Assembly: GCA_964415605.1 (NCBI GenBank)
Contig: CAYQBA010000070.1
Coordinates: forward strand, 1-22,046
DNA length: 22,046 nucleotides
Origin: UCB3 sp964415605
GTDB lineage: Bacteria; Chloroflexota; Anaerolineae; Epilineales; Epilineaceae
Direction of reading: 5' to 3'
The position numbers and the translations under genes are program-made. Positions 13,398-20,837 of this stretch are shown piece after piece; position 1 is the stretch's first letter; each line of letters starts with the position of its first letter. The notes beneath the pieces are model-generated. The model did no database searches. It was not told the origin of the DNA and was given only the letters and a program-made list of their open reading frames with translations.

Positions 13398-14642
13398 ATG
13401 ACCACATCCTTCATGACCTCGCCGCGATTCCTCTTCACCAGCGAATCGGTGACCGAAGGCCACCCCGACAAGCTGTGCGACCAGGTCAGCGACGCGGTCC
13501 TCGACGCCATCCTGACCCAGGACCCGCGCGGCCGCGTGGCCTGCGAGTGCCTGGCCTCCACCGGCATGCTGGTGATCACCGGCGAGATCACCACCCATGC
13601 GCACGTCGACTACGCCGAGATCGCCCGCGACGCCATCCGCTCGATCGGCTACACCCGCGCCGAGTACGGCATCGACGCCGACCACTGCTGCGTGCTGACC
13701 GCCATCAAAAAGCAGTCGGCCGACATCGCCATGGGCGTCGACGACGCGCTCGAGCACAAGCAGGGCACGATGACCGATGCCGAGGTCGAGGCGATCGGCG
13801 CCGGCGACCAGGGGATGATGATCGGCTTCGCGTGCCGCGAGACCGACGAGCTGATGCCGCTGCCGATCTACCTCGCGCACCGCCTCGTGCGCCGCCTGGC
13901 GTACGTCCGCAAGAACAGCACGTTGAAGTACCTGCGCCCCGACGGCAAGAGCCAGGTGACGGTCGAGTACAGCCACGGCAAGCCGATGCGCGTGCCGACG
14001 GTGCTGATCAGCACGCAGCACGATCCCGACGTCAGCCACGCCCAGATCGAGGCCGACGTCGTCGAGCACGTGATCAAGCACGTCATCCCGTCGGACCTGT
14101 TCCACCAGACCCGCGTGCTGGTCAACCCCACCGGCCGGTTCGTCATCGGCGGCCCGCAGGGCGACTGCGGCCTGACCGGGCGCAAGATCATCGTCGACAC
14201 CTACGGCGGCATGGCCGGCCACGGCGGCGGGGCGTTCAGCGGCAAGGACAGCACCAAGGTCGACCGCAGCGGCGCGTATGCCGCGCGCTGGGTGGCCAAG
14301 AACGTCGTGGCGGCCGGCCTGGCGGATCGGGTCGAGATCCAGCTGGCCTATGCCATCGGCGTGGCCGAGCCGCTCTCGGTGAACGTCGACACGTTCGGCA
14401 CCGAGAAGGTCGACCCGGCGCGCATCCTGCAGCTCGTCCGCGAGCACTTCGACCTGCGCCCGGGCGCGATCATCCGCGACCTCGACCTGCGCCGCCCGAT
14501 CTTCCGCCAGACGGCCGCCTACGGCCACTTCGGCCGCGCGGACCTCGACCTGCCGTGGGAGCGGACGGACCGCGCCGGGCTGCTCGCGGCCGCCGTCGGC
14601 GCGACCCTCGGCACGCCGCTGCCGGCGCTGGCCGCGGTCTGA
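13398..14642 (+). CDS. metK: S-adenosylmethionine synthetase
   Basis: Makes SAM from methionine and ATP in the cytoplasm; active as a dimer or tetramer. The 414 residues are close to full family length. Seen: FTSESVTEGHPDKLCDQ (13-29), the ATP-binding signature GAGDQGMMIGFA (134-145), the phosphate-binding signature GGGAFSGKDSTKVDRS (276-291), and an intact C-terminal domain. The ATG at 13398 follows AGGAG at 13384-13388 by nine bases; a second ATG five codons later is less favoured. It lies 38 bases behind the kinase gene and shares its SAM-I riboswitch, so SAM feeds back on its own synthesis. A 14-bp hairpin follows downstream. Confidence 0.98.
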   Translation: MTTSFMTSPRFLFTSESVTEGHPDKLCDQVSDAVLDAILTQDPRGRVACECLASTGMLVITGEITTHAHVDYAEIARDAIRSIGYTRAEYGIDADHCCVLTAIKKQSADIAMGVDDALEHKQGTMTDAEVEAIGAGDQGMMIGFACRETDELMPLPIYLAHRLVRRLAYVRKNSTLKYLRPDGKSQVTVEYSHGKPMRVPTVLISTQHDPDVSHAQIEADVVEHVIKHVIPSDLFHQTRVLVNPTGRFVIGGPQGDCGLTGRKIIVDTYGGMAGHGGGAFSGKDSTKVDRSGAYAARWVAKNVVAAGLADRVEIQLAYAIGVAEPLSVNVDTFGTEKVDPARILQLVREHFDLRPGAIIRDLDLRRPIFRQTAAYGHFGRADLDLPWERTDRAGLLAAAVGATLGTPLPALAAV

Positions 14643-14731
14643 CCGATCCCTGCAGCGCCCGCGGCCCCGGCGCGACGGCGTCGGAGGCCGCGCGGGCGTT
14701 GCGATGGCCAGGCGCCCGATCGGGACGAGCA

Positions 14732-14764
14732 GCGGGGGGCGGACCCAGAAGGTCCGCCCCCCGC
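14732..14764. terminator. Strong hairpin between convergent metK and protease genes
   Basis: A perfect 14-bp stem (GCGGGGGGCGGACC with its complement) closes on CAGAA. It lies 90 bases past the metK stop and 112 bases past the protease stop, with no T-tract on either side. The design matches the hairpin at 2492-2520, so it is probably a bidirectional terminator. The rest of 14643-14875 shows no gene. Confidence 0.6.
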
Positions 14765-14875
14765 GTCGTTCCACGCCGGAACCGCCGTCGAATCCCCTGC
14801 CCGCATCGCCGGGCCCGGCGGCGGGCGGCTCGGCACGGGCGGATCCGCCCGCCCGTCCCCGACCCGCGCGCCGCC

Positions 14876-17800
14876 TCAGTTGTCGCTCTTGACCGCTTTC
14901 GGCAGGTAGATCTTGCGCCACGTCGGGCCCGTGCCGGTCGTCGGCGTCGGGGACGGGCGGATCGTCGGGATCACGATCGGCGTGCGGGTCGGCGGCACCG
15001 TCGGGCCCGGGGTGTTCGTCGACGGCGCGGTCGGCTCCGGCGTGTCGGTGGGCACGGTGGTCGGGGGCGGGACGAACTCGCCGACCTCGATCGTCGACAC
15101 CTGGTTGTCGCCGAGGACCGGCAGGTTCATCGGGAACACCGCCAGGACCTTGCCGAGCGTCCCGCCCTCGCGGCGGGTCAGCGTCACGTTCGTGCTGGAC
15201 CGCCCGCCGAGCGGCACGCTCCACCGATCCAGGCCGAAGCCCAGGGTCGCCTCGTCGAAGGCCAGGCGCGCGGCGCCCACCACGTGCACGCTGTTGTTCA
15301 CGATCCCGACGGCGCCGTCCGGCACCACGTCGAACGGCTCGTTGCGGGTGGCGCCGCGGATGTCGGTGAAGTTCGTGTCGTGGATCACCACGGCGTTGAA
15401 CGCGATCGGCTGCCCGGCGGCGTAGCCCAGCTGCGCCGCGTCGGCGCGCAGGATGATGATGCGCGTGTTGAGGTTGGCGTCGGTGTAGCGCGACGTCGCG
15501 CCCTGCAGGTAGATCACGTTGGTGTACTGGATCGGCGTGGTGCCGGCGATGCGGCGGAGGATGTTCCACTGCTCGCCGCTCGCGCGCCGGCCGCCGGTCA
15601 GCAGGAAGTCCGGATCGTCGTTGTACACCTCCCAGTCCAGCGAGCCGTTGCGGTCGGTGTCGATGAGGACGTGCGCCCGGCTGTCGAACGGCGTCATGCG
15701 CTTGCGGCGCGTGACGATGGCGAACTCGATGCTGCGCGCCCCGCCGGCGCCGGTGATCACGCGGGCGCCGACGTTCTCGACGTTGAGCCGCGGGTCGACG
15801 AGCTGCTCGACCGGATCCTGGCCCACGAGCGCGAACAGCTCGGCGTTGCCCTGCCCCTCGCCGTCGTTGATCACCGCCACCTGCCCCTTGCCGGTGGAAG
15901 GGCTGACCTTGATGGGGTCGGGCTCGAGACGGAGGTCGGACGCCGCGCGCGGCAGGATGTAGATCGGCACGCGCGCCACGTCGCCGTTGGGCACCGGCTC
16001 GCCGTTCTCGTCGACCTCGGTCACGACCAGGTGGGCGTCGTACTCGGCGTTGTTGAGGCCCGCGCCCGGCACCATCACCCGCTGCCCGCCGGTGGCCGTG
16101 AAGGGCTTGAGCTTGTCCGGGGTGACGCGCAGGTGCAGGTTGAGCGTGGCGTAGTCCTTGGGCTGGACCGTGAACACCTCCTTGGACGCCCAGAACTCCA
16201 CGCCCTTGCCCTGATCCGCGGGGTCCGTGAACCGCACGCTGGTCTTGTAGTGCTTGGGCGCGCCGCCGAGGTTCTTGACGTTGAACTCGCGCTGGTCCTC
16301 GGTGACCATGTCGAACGCGTCGATGCCGTAGTTGAAGCTGGCGATGTCGCCCGCGGTGACGATCGTGTTGGAGCGCACCGTGCGGTAGGCGTTGACCCGG
16401 CCGCTGCCGCCCCACGCCAGCGGTGCCATGGTGCCGCCGTTGCTGTCCTGCCAGACCGTGGCGTCGGCGTAGTTGACGAGCATCGCCGCCACTTCCTGGG
16501 CGCCGAGCCCGACCGCCGGCGACATGGGCTGGTCGACCGGGATGAGGCCGTCCTTGCGCAGCCGCTCGATGAGGAGCGCCGCCACGCCGGCCACCATCGG
16601 GCCGGCCATCGAGGTGCCGGAGAGCGTCACCGGCTTGTTGCCGCTGCCCATCGCCGGCGCCACGATGTTGGAGCCCGGCGCGGCCACGTCCGGCTTGAAC
16701 TGCCCGCCGCGGCTCGGGCCGCGGCTGCTGAACGGCGAGATCACGTCGGCCAGCCGATCGCGCTCGAGGCTGCCCTTGAAGTCGGGCGAGAACACGACCT
16801 CGACCGCCTGGCCGCCGTCGAGGCGCTGGCGCAAGCGCTGGCCATCGGGGCCCGGGATCATGAACGCCGGGATGGTCGCCGGCACGTCCTTCCAATCCAC
16901 CCCGAGCGTCGTCAGGCCGCCCGCCGGGTTGTACACCACGGCGCCGACCCCGCCGCTCTTGGCGATGTTGTCGAGCTTTTCCCACTCGTTGCAGCCGCCG
17001 TACTCCGCCAGGGCGAGCTTGCCGGTGATGTCCGGGTGCGGCGCCGCGTCGTTGCAGCCCGTCCCGAACACCGCCAGCGGGGCGCGCCGCTCGCCGATGG
17101 CGGTGATCTGCACGGTCAGGCTCGGGTCGGCCTCGACGGCCTCGATGTCCTCGGTCTCGCCGCCGCGGATCACCTGGATCTTGTCGGTGCGCTGCCCGCT
17201 GGCATACGTGCTGGCCACGCTGACGGCGAACTGCGACGCCGCCGGCGAGCCGGTCACGAAGGCGGCATTGCCGCTGTTGCCGGCCGAGGCGACGACGACG
17301 ATGCCGGCGCGCACCGCGCTCAGCGTGACGCCGATGGCGGTGTCGACGCCGAGCGCCCACGAGCTGCCGAGGCTCATGTTGATGACGTCGACCCGCACCT
17401 TGTGCCCCAGCACGGGCAGGCCGGTGTTGGCCTTGACCGCCCACTCGATGGCGTCGGCGTAGATGTTGGTGCCGCCGCGGGCGCCGAAGACCTTGAGCGC
17501 GACCAGGCCGGCGTCGGGCGCCACCCCGTGCGGCACGATGGGGTTGCCGAGCAGGCCGCCGACGATGCCGCCGACGTGCGAGCCGTGGCCGGCCTCGTCG
17601 AGCGGGTCGCCGTCCGGGACCGGGCGGTTGCCGCCGGTGTAGTTGCGGCCGGCGAAGTCGTAGCCGCCGATCACCTTGTCGGTGGGGAAGCTGTTGAGCT
17701 CGACGGTGGCGGGATCGTTCCTCTGGTAGCTGTCGCCGCCCTTGCCGCCGAGCGACACGTGGTCGTAGTCGATGCCGGTGTCGATGACCGCCACGTGCGA

Positions 17801-18334
17801 GCCCTTGCCGCTGACCCCGAGCTCCTGCAGCACGCGGTTGGCGCCGATGGTCGGGACGGCGTTGCCGAGCATCGGGTAGAGCTCGGGCGCGCGGTAGATC
17901 CGGGCCAGGCCGGGGGTGCGGGTCAAGGCCTCGACCTGCGGGCGCGTCGCCTCGACCATGAAGCCGTTGGTCGCCGCCACATACGTGCTGAGGACCACGG
18001 CGCCGGTGGCGTCGACGTAGGCGCGTGCCGGCGCCTGTCGCTTGGCCACCACCGCAGCCACGCGCTCGAGCGCCCGGCGAGCGGCCGGCCGGGGATCGCC
18101 GACGGGGTAGCCCGTGCCGAGGTAGAGGTCCAGCACGGTCGGCTGGTCGAGGTGCAGCACGACGTACAGCTTGCCGTCGGCGTTCGGCACCCCCCACTGC
18201 GGGTCGTCCATCACCGTCCGATCCAGCTTGTCGAGATCGGTCGCCGCCGCCCGGGCCGGCACGCTCGCCACCATGGGCGCCAGGAATGCCGCGCAGAGCA
18301 CGCCGAGCGCGCCGCGCCGAAGTCGATCAGCCAT
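14876..18334 (-). CDS. Secreted subtilisin-like (S8) serine protease with PA insert and WRKIYLP tail
   Basis: An exported protease of 1152 residues. A signal peptide (MADRLRR, then a hydrophobic core, cleavage near ARAA at 30) is followed by an inhibitor-I9-like prodomain (about 55-150). The S8 domain carries D185 (VIDTGIDYDH), H250 (GHGSHVGG), oxyanion N353 (ASAGNSGN) and S575 (SGTSMAGP). A protease-associated (PA) domain is inserted at about 390-515, with C427 and C448. Beta-rich C-terminal domains follow at about 640-1085, then a Thr/Pro stalk (about 1090-1138) and the ending WRKIYLPKAVKSDN. The full triad is present, so it should be active in extracellular protein breakdown. The start is set by GGGAGG at 18343-18348, eight bases upstream. 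The IYLP-type ending after a Thr/Pro stalk recurs in secreted Chloroflexota proteins and may be a sorting or anchoring signal (inference). Confidence 0.95.
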   Translation of the reverse strand: MADRLRRGALGVLCAAFLAPMVASVPARAAATDLDKLDRTVMDDPQWGVPNADGKLYVVLHLDQPTVLDLYLGTGYPVGDPRPAARRALERVAAVVAKRQAPARAYVDATGAVVLSTYVAATNGFMVEATRPQVEALTRTPGLARIYRAPELYPMLGNAVPTIGANRVLQELGVSGKGSHVAVIDTGIDYDHVSLGGKGGDSYQRNDPATVELNSFPTDKVIGGYDFAGRNYTGGNRPVPDGDPLDEAGHGSHVGGIVGGLLGNPIVPHGVAPDAGLVALKVFGARGGTNIYADAIEWAVKANTGLPVLGHKVRVDVINMSLGSSWALGVDTAIGVTLSAVRAGIVVVASAGNSGNAAFVTGSPAASQFAVSVASTYASGQRTDKIQVIRGGETEDIEAVEADPSLTVQITAIGERRAPLAVFGTGCNDAAPHPDITGKLALAEYGGCNEWEKLDNIAKSGGVGAVVYNPAGGLTTLGVDWKDVPATIPAFMIPGPDGQRLRQRLDGGQAVEVVFSPDFKGSLERDRLADVISPFSSRGPSRGGQFKPDVAAPGSNIVAPAMGSGNKPVTLSGTSMAGPMVAGVAALLIERLRKDGLIPVDQPMSPAVGLGAQEVAAMLVNYADATVWQDSNGGTMAPLAWGGSGRVNAYRTVRSNTIVTAGDIASFNYGIDAFDMVTEDQREFNVKNLGGAPKHYKTSVRFTDPADQGKGVEFWASKEVFTVQPKDYATLNLHLRVTPDKLKPFTATGGQRVMVPGAGLNNAEYDAHLVVTEVDENGEPVPNGDVARVPIYILPRAASDLRLEPDPIKVSPSTGKGQVAVINDGEGQGNAELFALVGQDPVEQLVDPRLNVENVGARVITGAGGARSIEFAIVTRRKRMTPFDSRAHVLIDTDRNGSLDWEVYNDDPDFLLTGGRRASGEQWNILRRIAGTTPIQYTNVIYLQGATSRYTDANLNTRIIILRADAAQLGYAAGQPIAFNAVVIHDTNFTDIRGATRNEPFDVVPDGAVGIVNNSVHVVGAARLAFDEATLGFGLDRWSVPLGGRSSTNVTLTRREGGTLGKVLAVFPMNLPVLGDNQVSTIEVGEFVPPPTTVPTDTPEPTAPSTNTPGPTVPPTRTPIVIPTIRPSPTPTTGTGPTWRKIYLPKAVKSDN

Positions 18335-18466
18335 CGTCAGGACCTCCCAAGATCAGCCGCGAACGGTCGCGGACAGGGTCGTCGATCGCCGCCGCCGAGC
18401 GGAACGGGGGGGCCAGCGATGACGGGGTCGCGATGCCCGCGCGGCGGCGGCGCACATCCGGCGTAA

Positions 18467-18495
18467 GGTATACAGACGTTTGAACGGCGCGTCAA
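18467..18495 (-). promoter_or_regulatory. Sigma-70-type promoter of the S8 protease gene
   Basis: On the minus strand, TTGACG (18495-18490) and TATACC (18472-18467) are separated by exactly 17 bases. The -35 overlaps the stop codon of the upstream NUDIX gene at 18492, so the protease has its own promoter and a leader of about 125 bases. Confidence 0.7.
18470..18484 (-). promoter_or_regulatory. 15-base motif shared with the discoidin gene upstream region
   Basis: TTCAAACG-N3-GTAT on the minus strand, lying between the -35 and -10 of the protease promoter. The other copy is at 4185-4199. Both precede genes for exported proteins on the same strand. Confidence 0.35.
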
Positions 18496-18992
18496 TCGGC
18501 CGCCGGCGCCGCGCGCGGGCCGACGACGTCCGGGTGGTGCCACGCCACGTGGTGCGCCGCGAGCCGTTCCCCGGCGTAGGCGAACGTGCCCGAAAAGAAG
18601 CCCGGCTGATCCAGCCAGGGCAGGAAGATGCGGTCGCCCTCCCACAGCGGCAGGTCGAACAGGCGGTCGTCCGGCACCCACGCCAGGTCGCCTTCGGGGG
18701 AGTCGATGAGCGCGCCCTCGAAATCGGTGACGACGAAGACGAACGCGTACCAGTCGTCGTCGCCCTGGAAGCCCGGGAAGGTGAGGAACCCGCGCAGCTC
18801 GGGGTCGCGGACCACCAGCCCGCTCTCCTCGTGGATCTCGCGGATCGCGCACGCCTCGGGGCTCTCGCCGGCCTCGAACTTGCCGCCCAGGCCATTCCAC
18901 TTGCCGGCGTGCAGGTCGCCGGCCTTCTTGTTGCGGTGCACCATCAGGGTGTGGCCATCGCGGCGGACGTAGCACAGGGTCGCGAGCTTCAT
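18492..18992 (-). CDS. NUDIX hydrolase (MutT/8-oxo-dGTP diphosphatase-like)
   Basis: A 166-residue cytoplasmic pyrophosphohydrolase. The complete Nudix box is visible: G37-x5-E43-x7-REIHEESG (51-58), with the metal-binding glutamates E52, E55 and E56. The opening KLATLCYVRRDGHTLMVHRN and KWNGLGGKFEAGE resemble bacterial 8-oxo-dGTP diphosphatases of the MTH1 type, which clean oxidised nucleotides from the pool; the substrate is inferred. The C-terminal 30 residues (AHHVAWHHPDVVGP and an Ala/Pro tail) are less conserved. It lies 12 bases behind the NAD synthetase gene on the same strand, which suggests an operon. A GAGGT sits about nine bases before the ATG. Confidence 0.92.
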   Translation of the reverse strand: MKLATLCYVRRDGHTLMVHRNKKAGDLHAGKWNGLGGKFEAGESPEACAIREIHEESGLVVRDPELRGFLTFPGFQGDDDWYAFVFVVTDFEGALIDSPEGDLAWVPDDRLFDLPLWEGDRIFLPWLDQPGFFSGTFAYAGERLAAHHVAWHHPDVVGPRAAPAAD

Positions 18993-19004
18993 CGGGAATG
19001 GACC

Positions 19005-20837
19005 TCACCCACGGCTGCTGTCGCGCTTGGTGATCGGCATGCGCCGCTCGCGCCCGAAGGCGCGCGACGTGATCTTGATGCCGGGCGCGGCCTGCCGTCG
19101 CTTGTACTCGGCGGTGTCGATCATGCGCGCCACGCGCTCGACCAGCGCCCGCTCGAAGCCCAGGGCCGTGATCTCGGCCACGCTCTGCTCGCGCTCGACG
19201 TAGGCCTCGACGATCGGGTCGAGCACCTCGTACGGCGGGAGGCTGTCGCTGTCGAGCTGGCCCGGCCGGAGCTCCGCCGATGGGGCGCGGGTGATCGAGT
19301 GCTCGGGGATGCGCGGGCCATCGGGCTCGGCGTTGCGCCAGCGCGCCAGGGTGTAGACCAGCAGCTTGGGCACGTCCTTGAGCGGCGCGAAGCCGCCGGC
19401 CATGTCGCCGTACAGCGTGGCGTAGCCGACGCTGAGCTCGCTCTTGTTGCCGGTGGTGAGGACCATCCAGCCGAGCTTGTTGGACAGCGCCATCAAGATG
19501 TTGCCGCGCACGCGGGGCTGGATGTTCTCCTCGGTCACGTCCGCGGGGCGATCGCCGAACACCGGCGCCAGCATGTCGAGGTAGGCCTGGAACACGTCGT
19601 CGATGGGGATGGTCAGGCAGCGGATCCCGAGCAGCGCCGCCAGGTCGGCCGCGTCGGCCGCGCTGGCCGGCGACGTGTAGCGTGTCGGCATGGCCACGCC
19701 GACGACGTGCTCCGGCCCGAGCGCGTCGACGGCCACCGCCGCGGCGAGCGCCGAGTCGATCCCGCCCGAGAGGCCGAGGACCACGCCGGTGAAGCCGTTC
19801 TTGCGGGTGTAGTCGCGCGTGCCGAGCACGAGCGCGGCGTACACCTCGGCCGGGCCGTCGAGCACCGCCGGCGGCGCGGCGGGCGGGAGCGGCGGCGGTG
19901 GCGCCGGGCGCTCGACGGCCGGCAGCACGATCCGCGGCGTCCGGGCCGGGTCGCGGCGCAGCAGGCGCGCCTTGCGGATCCGGGGGTCGAGCAGCCGCTC
20001 GCGGAACACCGCGTCGGGCTGGAGGTCGACGACGACGAGGTCTTCGGCCAGCGACGCGCCGCGCGCCAGCACGCGGCCGTCGGGGTCCAGCACGAGGCTG
20101 TTGCCGTCGAACAACAGCTCGTCCTGGCCGCCGACGAGGTTGCAGTACACCACGAACGCGCCGGTGTCGCCGGCCCGCGTGGCAAGCATGCGCGCGCGGT
20201 CGGCCGCCTTGCCGGCATGGTAGGGCGACGCCGAGAGGTTGATGAGCACCTCGGCGCCGGCCAGGGCCTGGATCTGCGGCGGGCCGGCGGCGTACCAGAT
20301 ATCCTCGCAGATGCTGACGCCGATGGCCACGCCGCCCCGGTCGTACACCGGGAAGCGCCGGCCCTCGCCGAAATAGCGCACCTCGTCGAACACGCCGTAG
20401 TTCGGCAGGTAAGCCTTGTGGTACACGTCGACCAGCACGCCGTCGTGGAGCACCGCCGCGGCGTTGTAGAGGTCGTCGGCGCGGTGCGGGAACCCGACGA
20501 GCGCCGTCAGCCCGCGGCTCTCGGCCGCGATGGCCGCGATGGCGGCCTGGTTGGCCGCGACGAACGCGGGCCGGACCAGCAGGTCTTCGGGCGGGTAGCC
20601 GCTCAGCGCCAGCTCGGGGAAGACGGCGACGTCGACGCCCTGGTCGCGCGCCGTGCCGAGCACCTCGACGATGCGCCGCGCGTTCCCGTCGACGTCGCCG
20701 ACCACGGGGTTGAGCTGGGCCAGGAGCACGCGCAGCGTGNNNNNNNNNNCCGGGTCCCGGGCCCCGCCGCCCCCCCGGGGGTTGCGCTGGCCCCGGCCGG
20801 CGCGCGGCGGGCGCGGCGGGGGGGCGGCGTCGATCAT
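19005..20837 (-). CDS. nadE: Glutamine-dependent NAD+ synthetase (interrupted by an assembly gap)
   Basis: Converts deamido-NAD to NAD, using ammonia released from glutamine. The conserved protein reads from TLRVLLAQLNPVVGD just inside the gap. It has an N-terminal amidase (CN-hydrolase) domain with the Glu-Lys-Cys triad: E in FPELALSGYPPEDLL, K in YHKAYLPNYGVFDE, C in GVSICEDIW (42, 108 and 144 counted from the gap). A synthetase domain follows, with the SGGIDS P-loop (324-329) and TTGNKSELSVGYATLYGD. From the gap to the stop is about 578 residues, already full length. The ATG at 20837 has GGAG six bases upstream and overlaps the preceding stop (ATGA), so it is a credible start. It would, however, add an odd 29-residue Pro/Arg/Gly-rich leader before the Ns, and frame across the gap is not assured. 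The true start may be inside the gap. Confidence 0.9.
   Translation of the reverse strand: MIDAAPPPRPPRAGRGQRNPRGGGGARDPXXXXTLRVLLAQLNPVVGDVDGNARRIVEVLGTARDQGVDVAVFPELALSGYPPEDLLVRPAFVAANQAAIAAIAAESRGLTALVGFPHRADDLYNAAAVLHDGVLVDVYHKAYLPNYGVFDEVRYFGEGRRFPVYDRGGVAIGVSICEDIWYAAGPPQIQALAGAEVLINLSASPYHAGKAADRARMLATRAGDTGAFVVYCNLVGGQDELLFDGNSLVLDPDGRVLARGASLAEDLVVVDLQPDAVFRERLLDPRIRKARLLRRDPARTPRIVLPAVERPAPPPPLPPAAPPAVLDGPAEVYAALVLGTRDYTRKNGFTGVVLGLSGGIDSALAAAVAVDALGPEHVVGVAMPTRYTSPASAADAADLAALLGIRCLTIPIDDVFQAYLDMLAPVFGDRPADVTEENIQPRVRGNILMALSNKLGWMVLTTGNKSELSVGYATLYGDMAGGFAPLKDVPKLLVYTLARWRNAEPDGPRIPEHSITRAPSAELRPGQLDSDSLPPYEVLDPIVEAYVEREQSVAEITALGFERALVERVARMIDTAEYKRRQAAPGIKITSRAFGRERRMPITKRDSSRG
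20740..20749. other. Assembly gap (10 Ns)
   Basis: Ten Ns replace the sequence at the 5' end of nadE. The 80 bases to the right are extremely GC-rich with long C and G runs, a common cause of assembly breaks. The true gap length is unknown. Confidence 0.99.

Noticed and set aside
13190..18466. A 1758-residue plus-strand reading frame, and a 1648-residue minus-strand frame at 13251-18197
   Set aside because: Both are low-complexity Arg/Ala/Gly/Pro shadows of metK and the S8 protease in other frames. They lack starts with ribosome sites and recognisable domains, and arise because stop codons are rare at this GC content.
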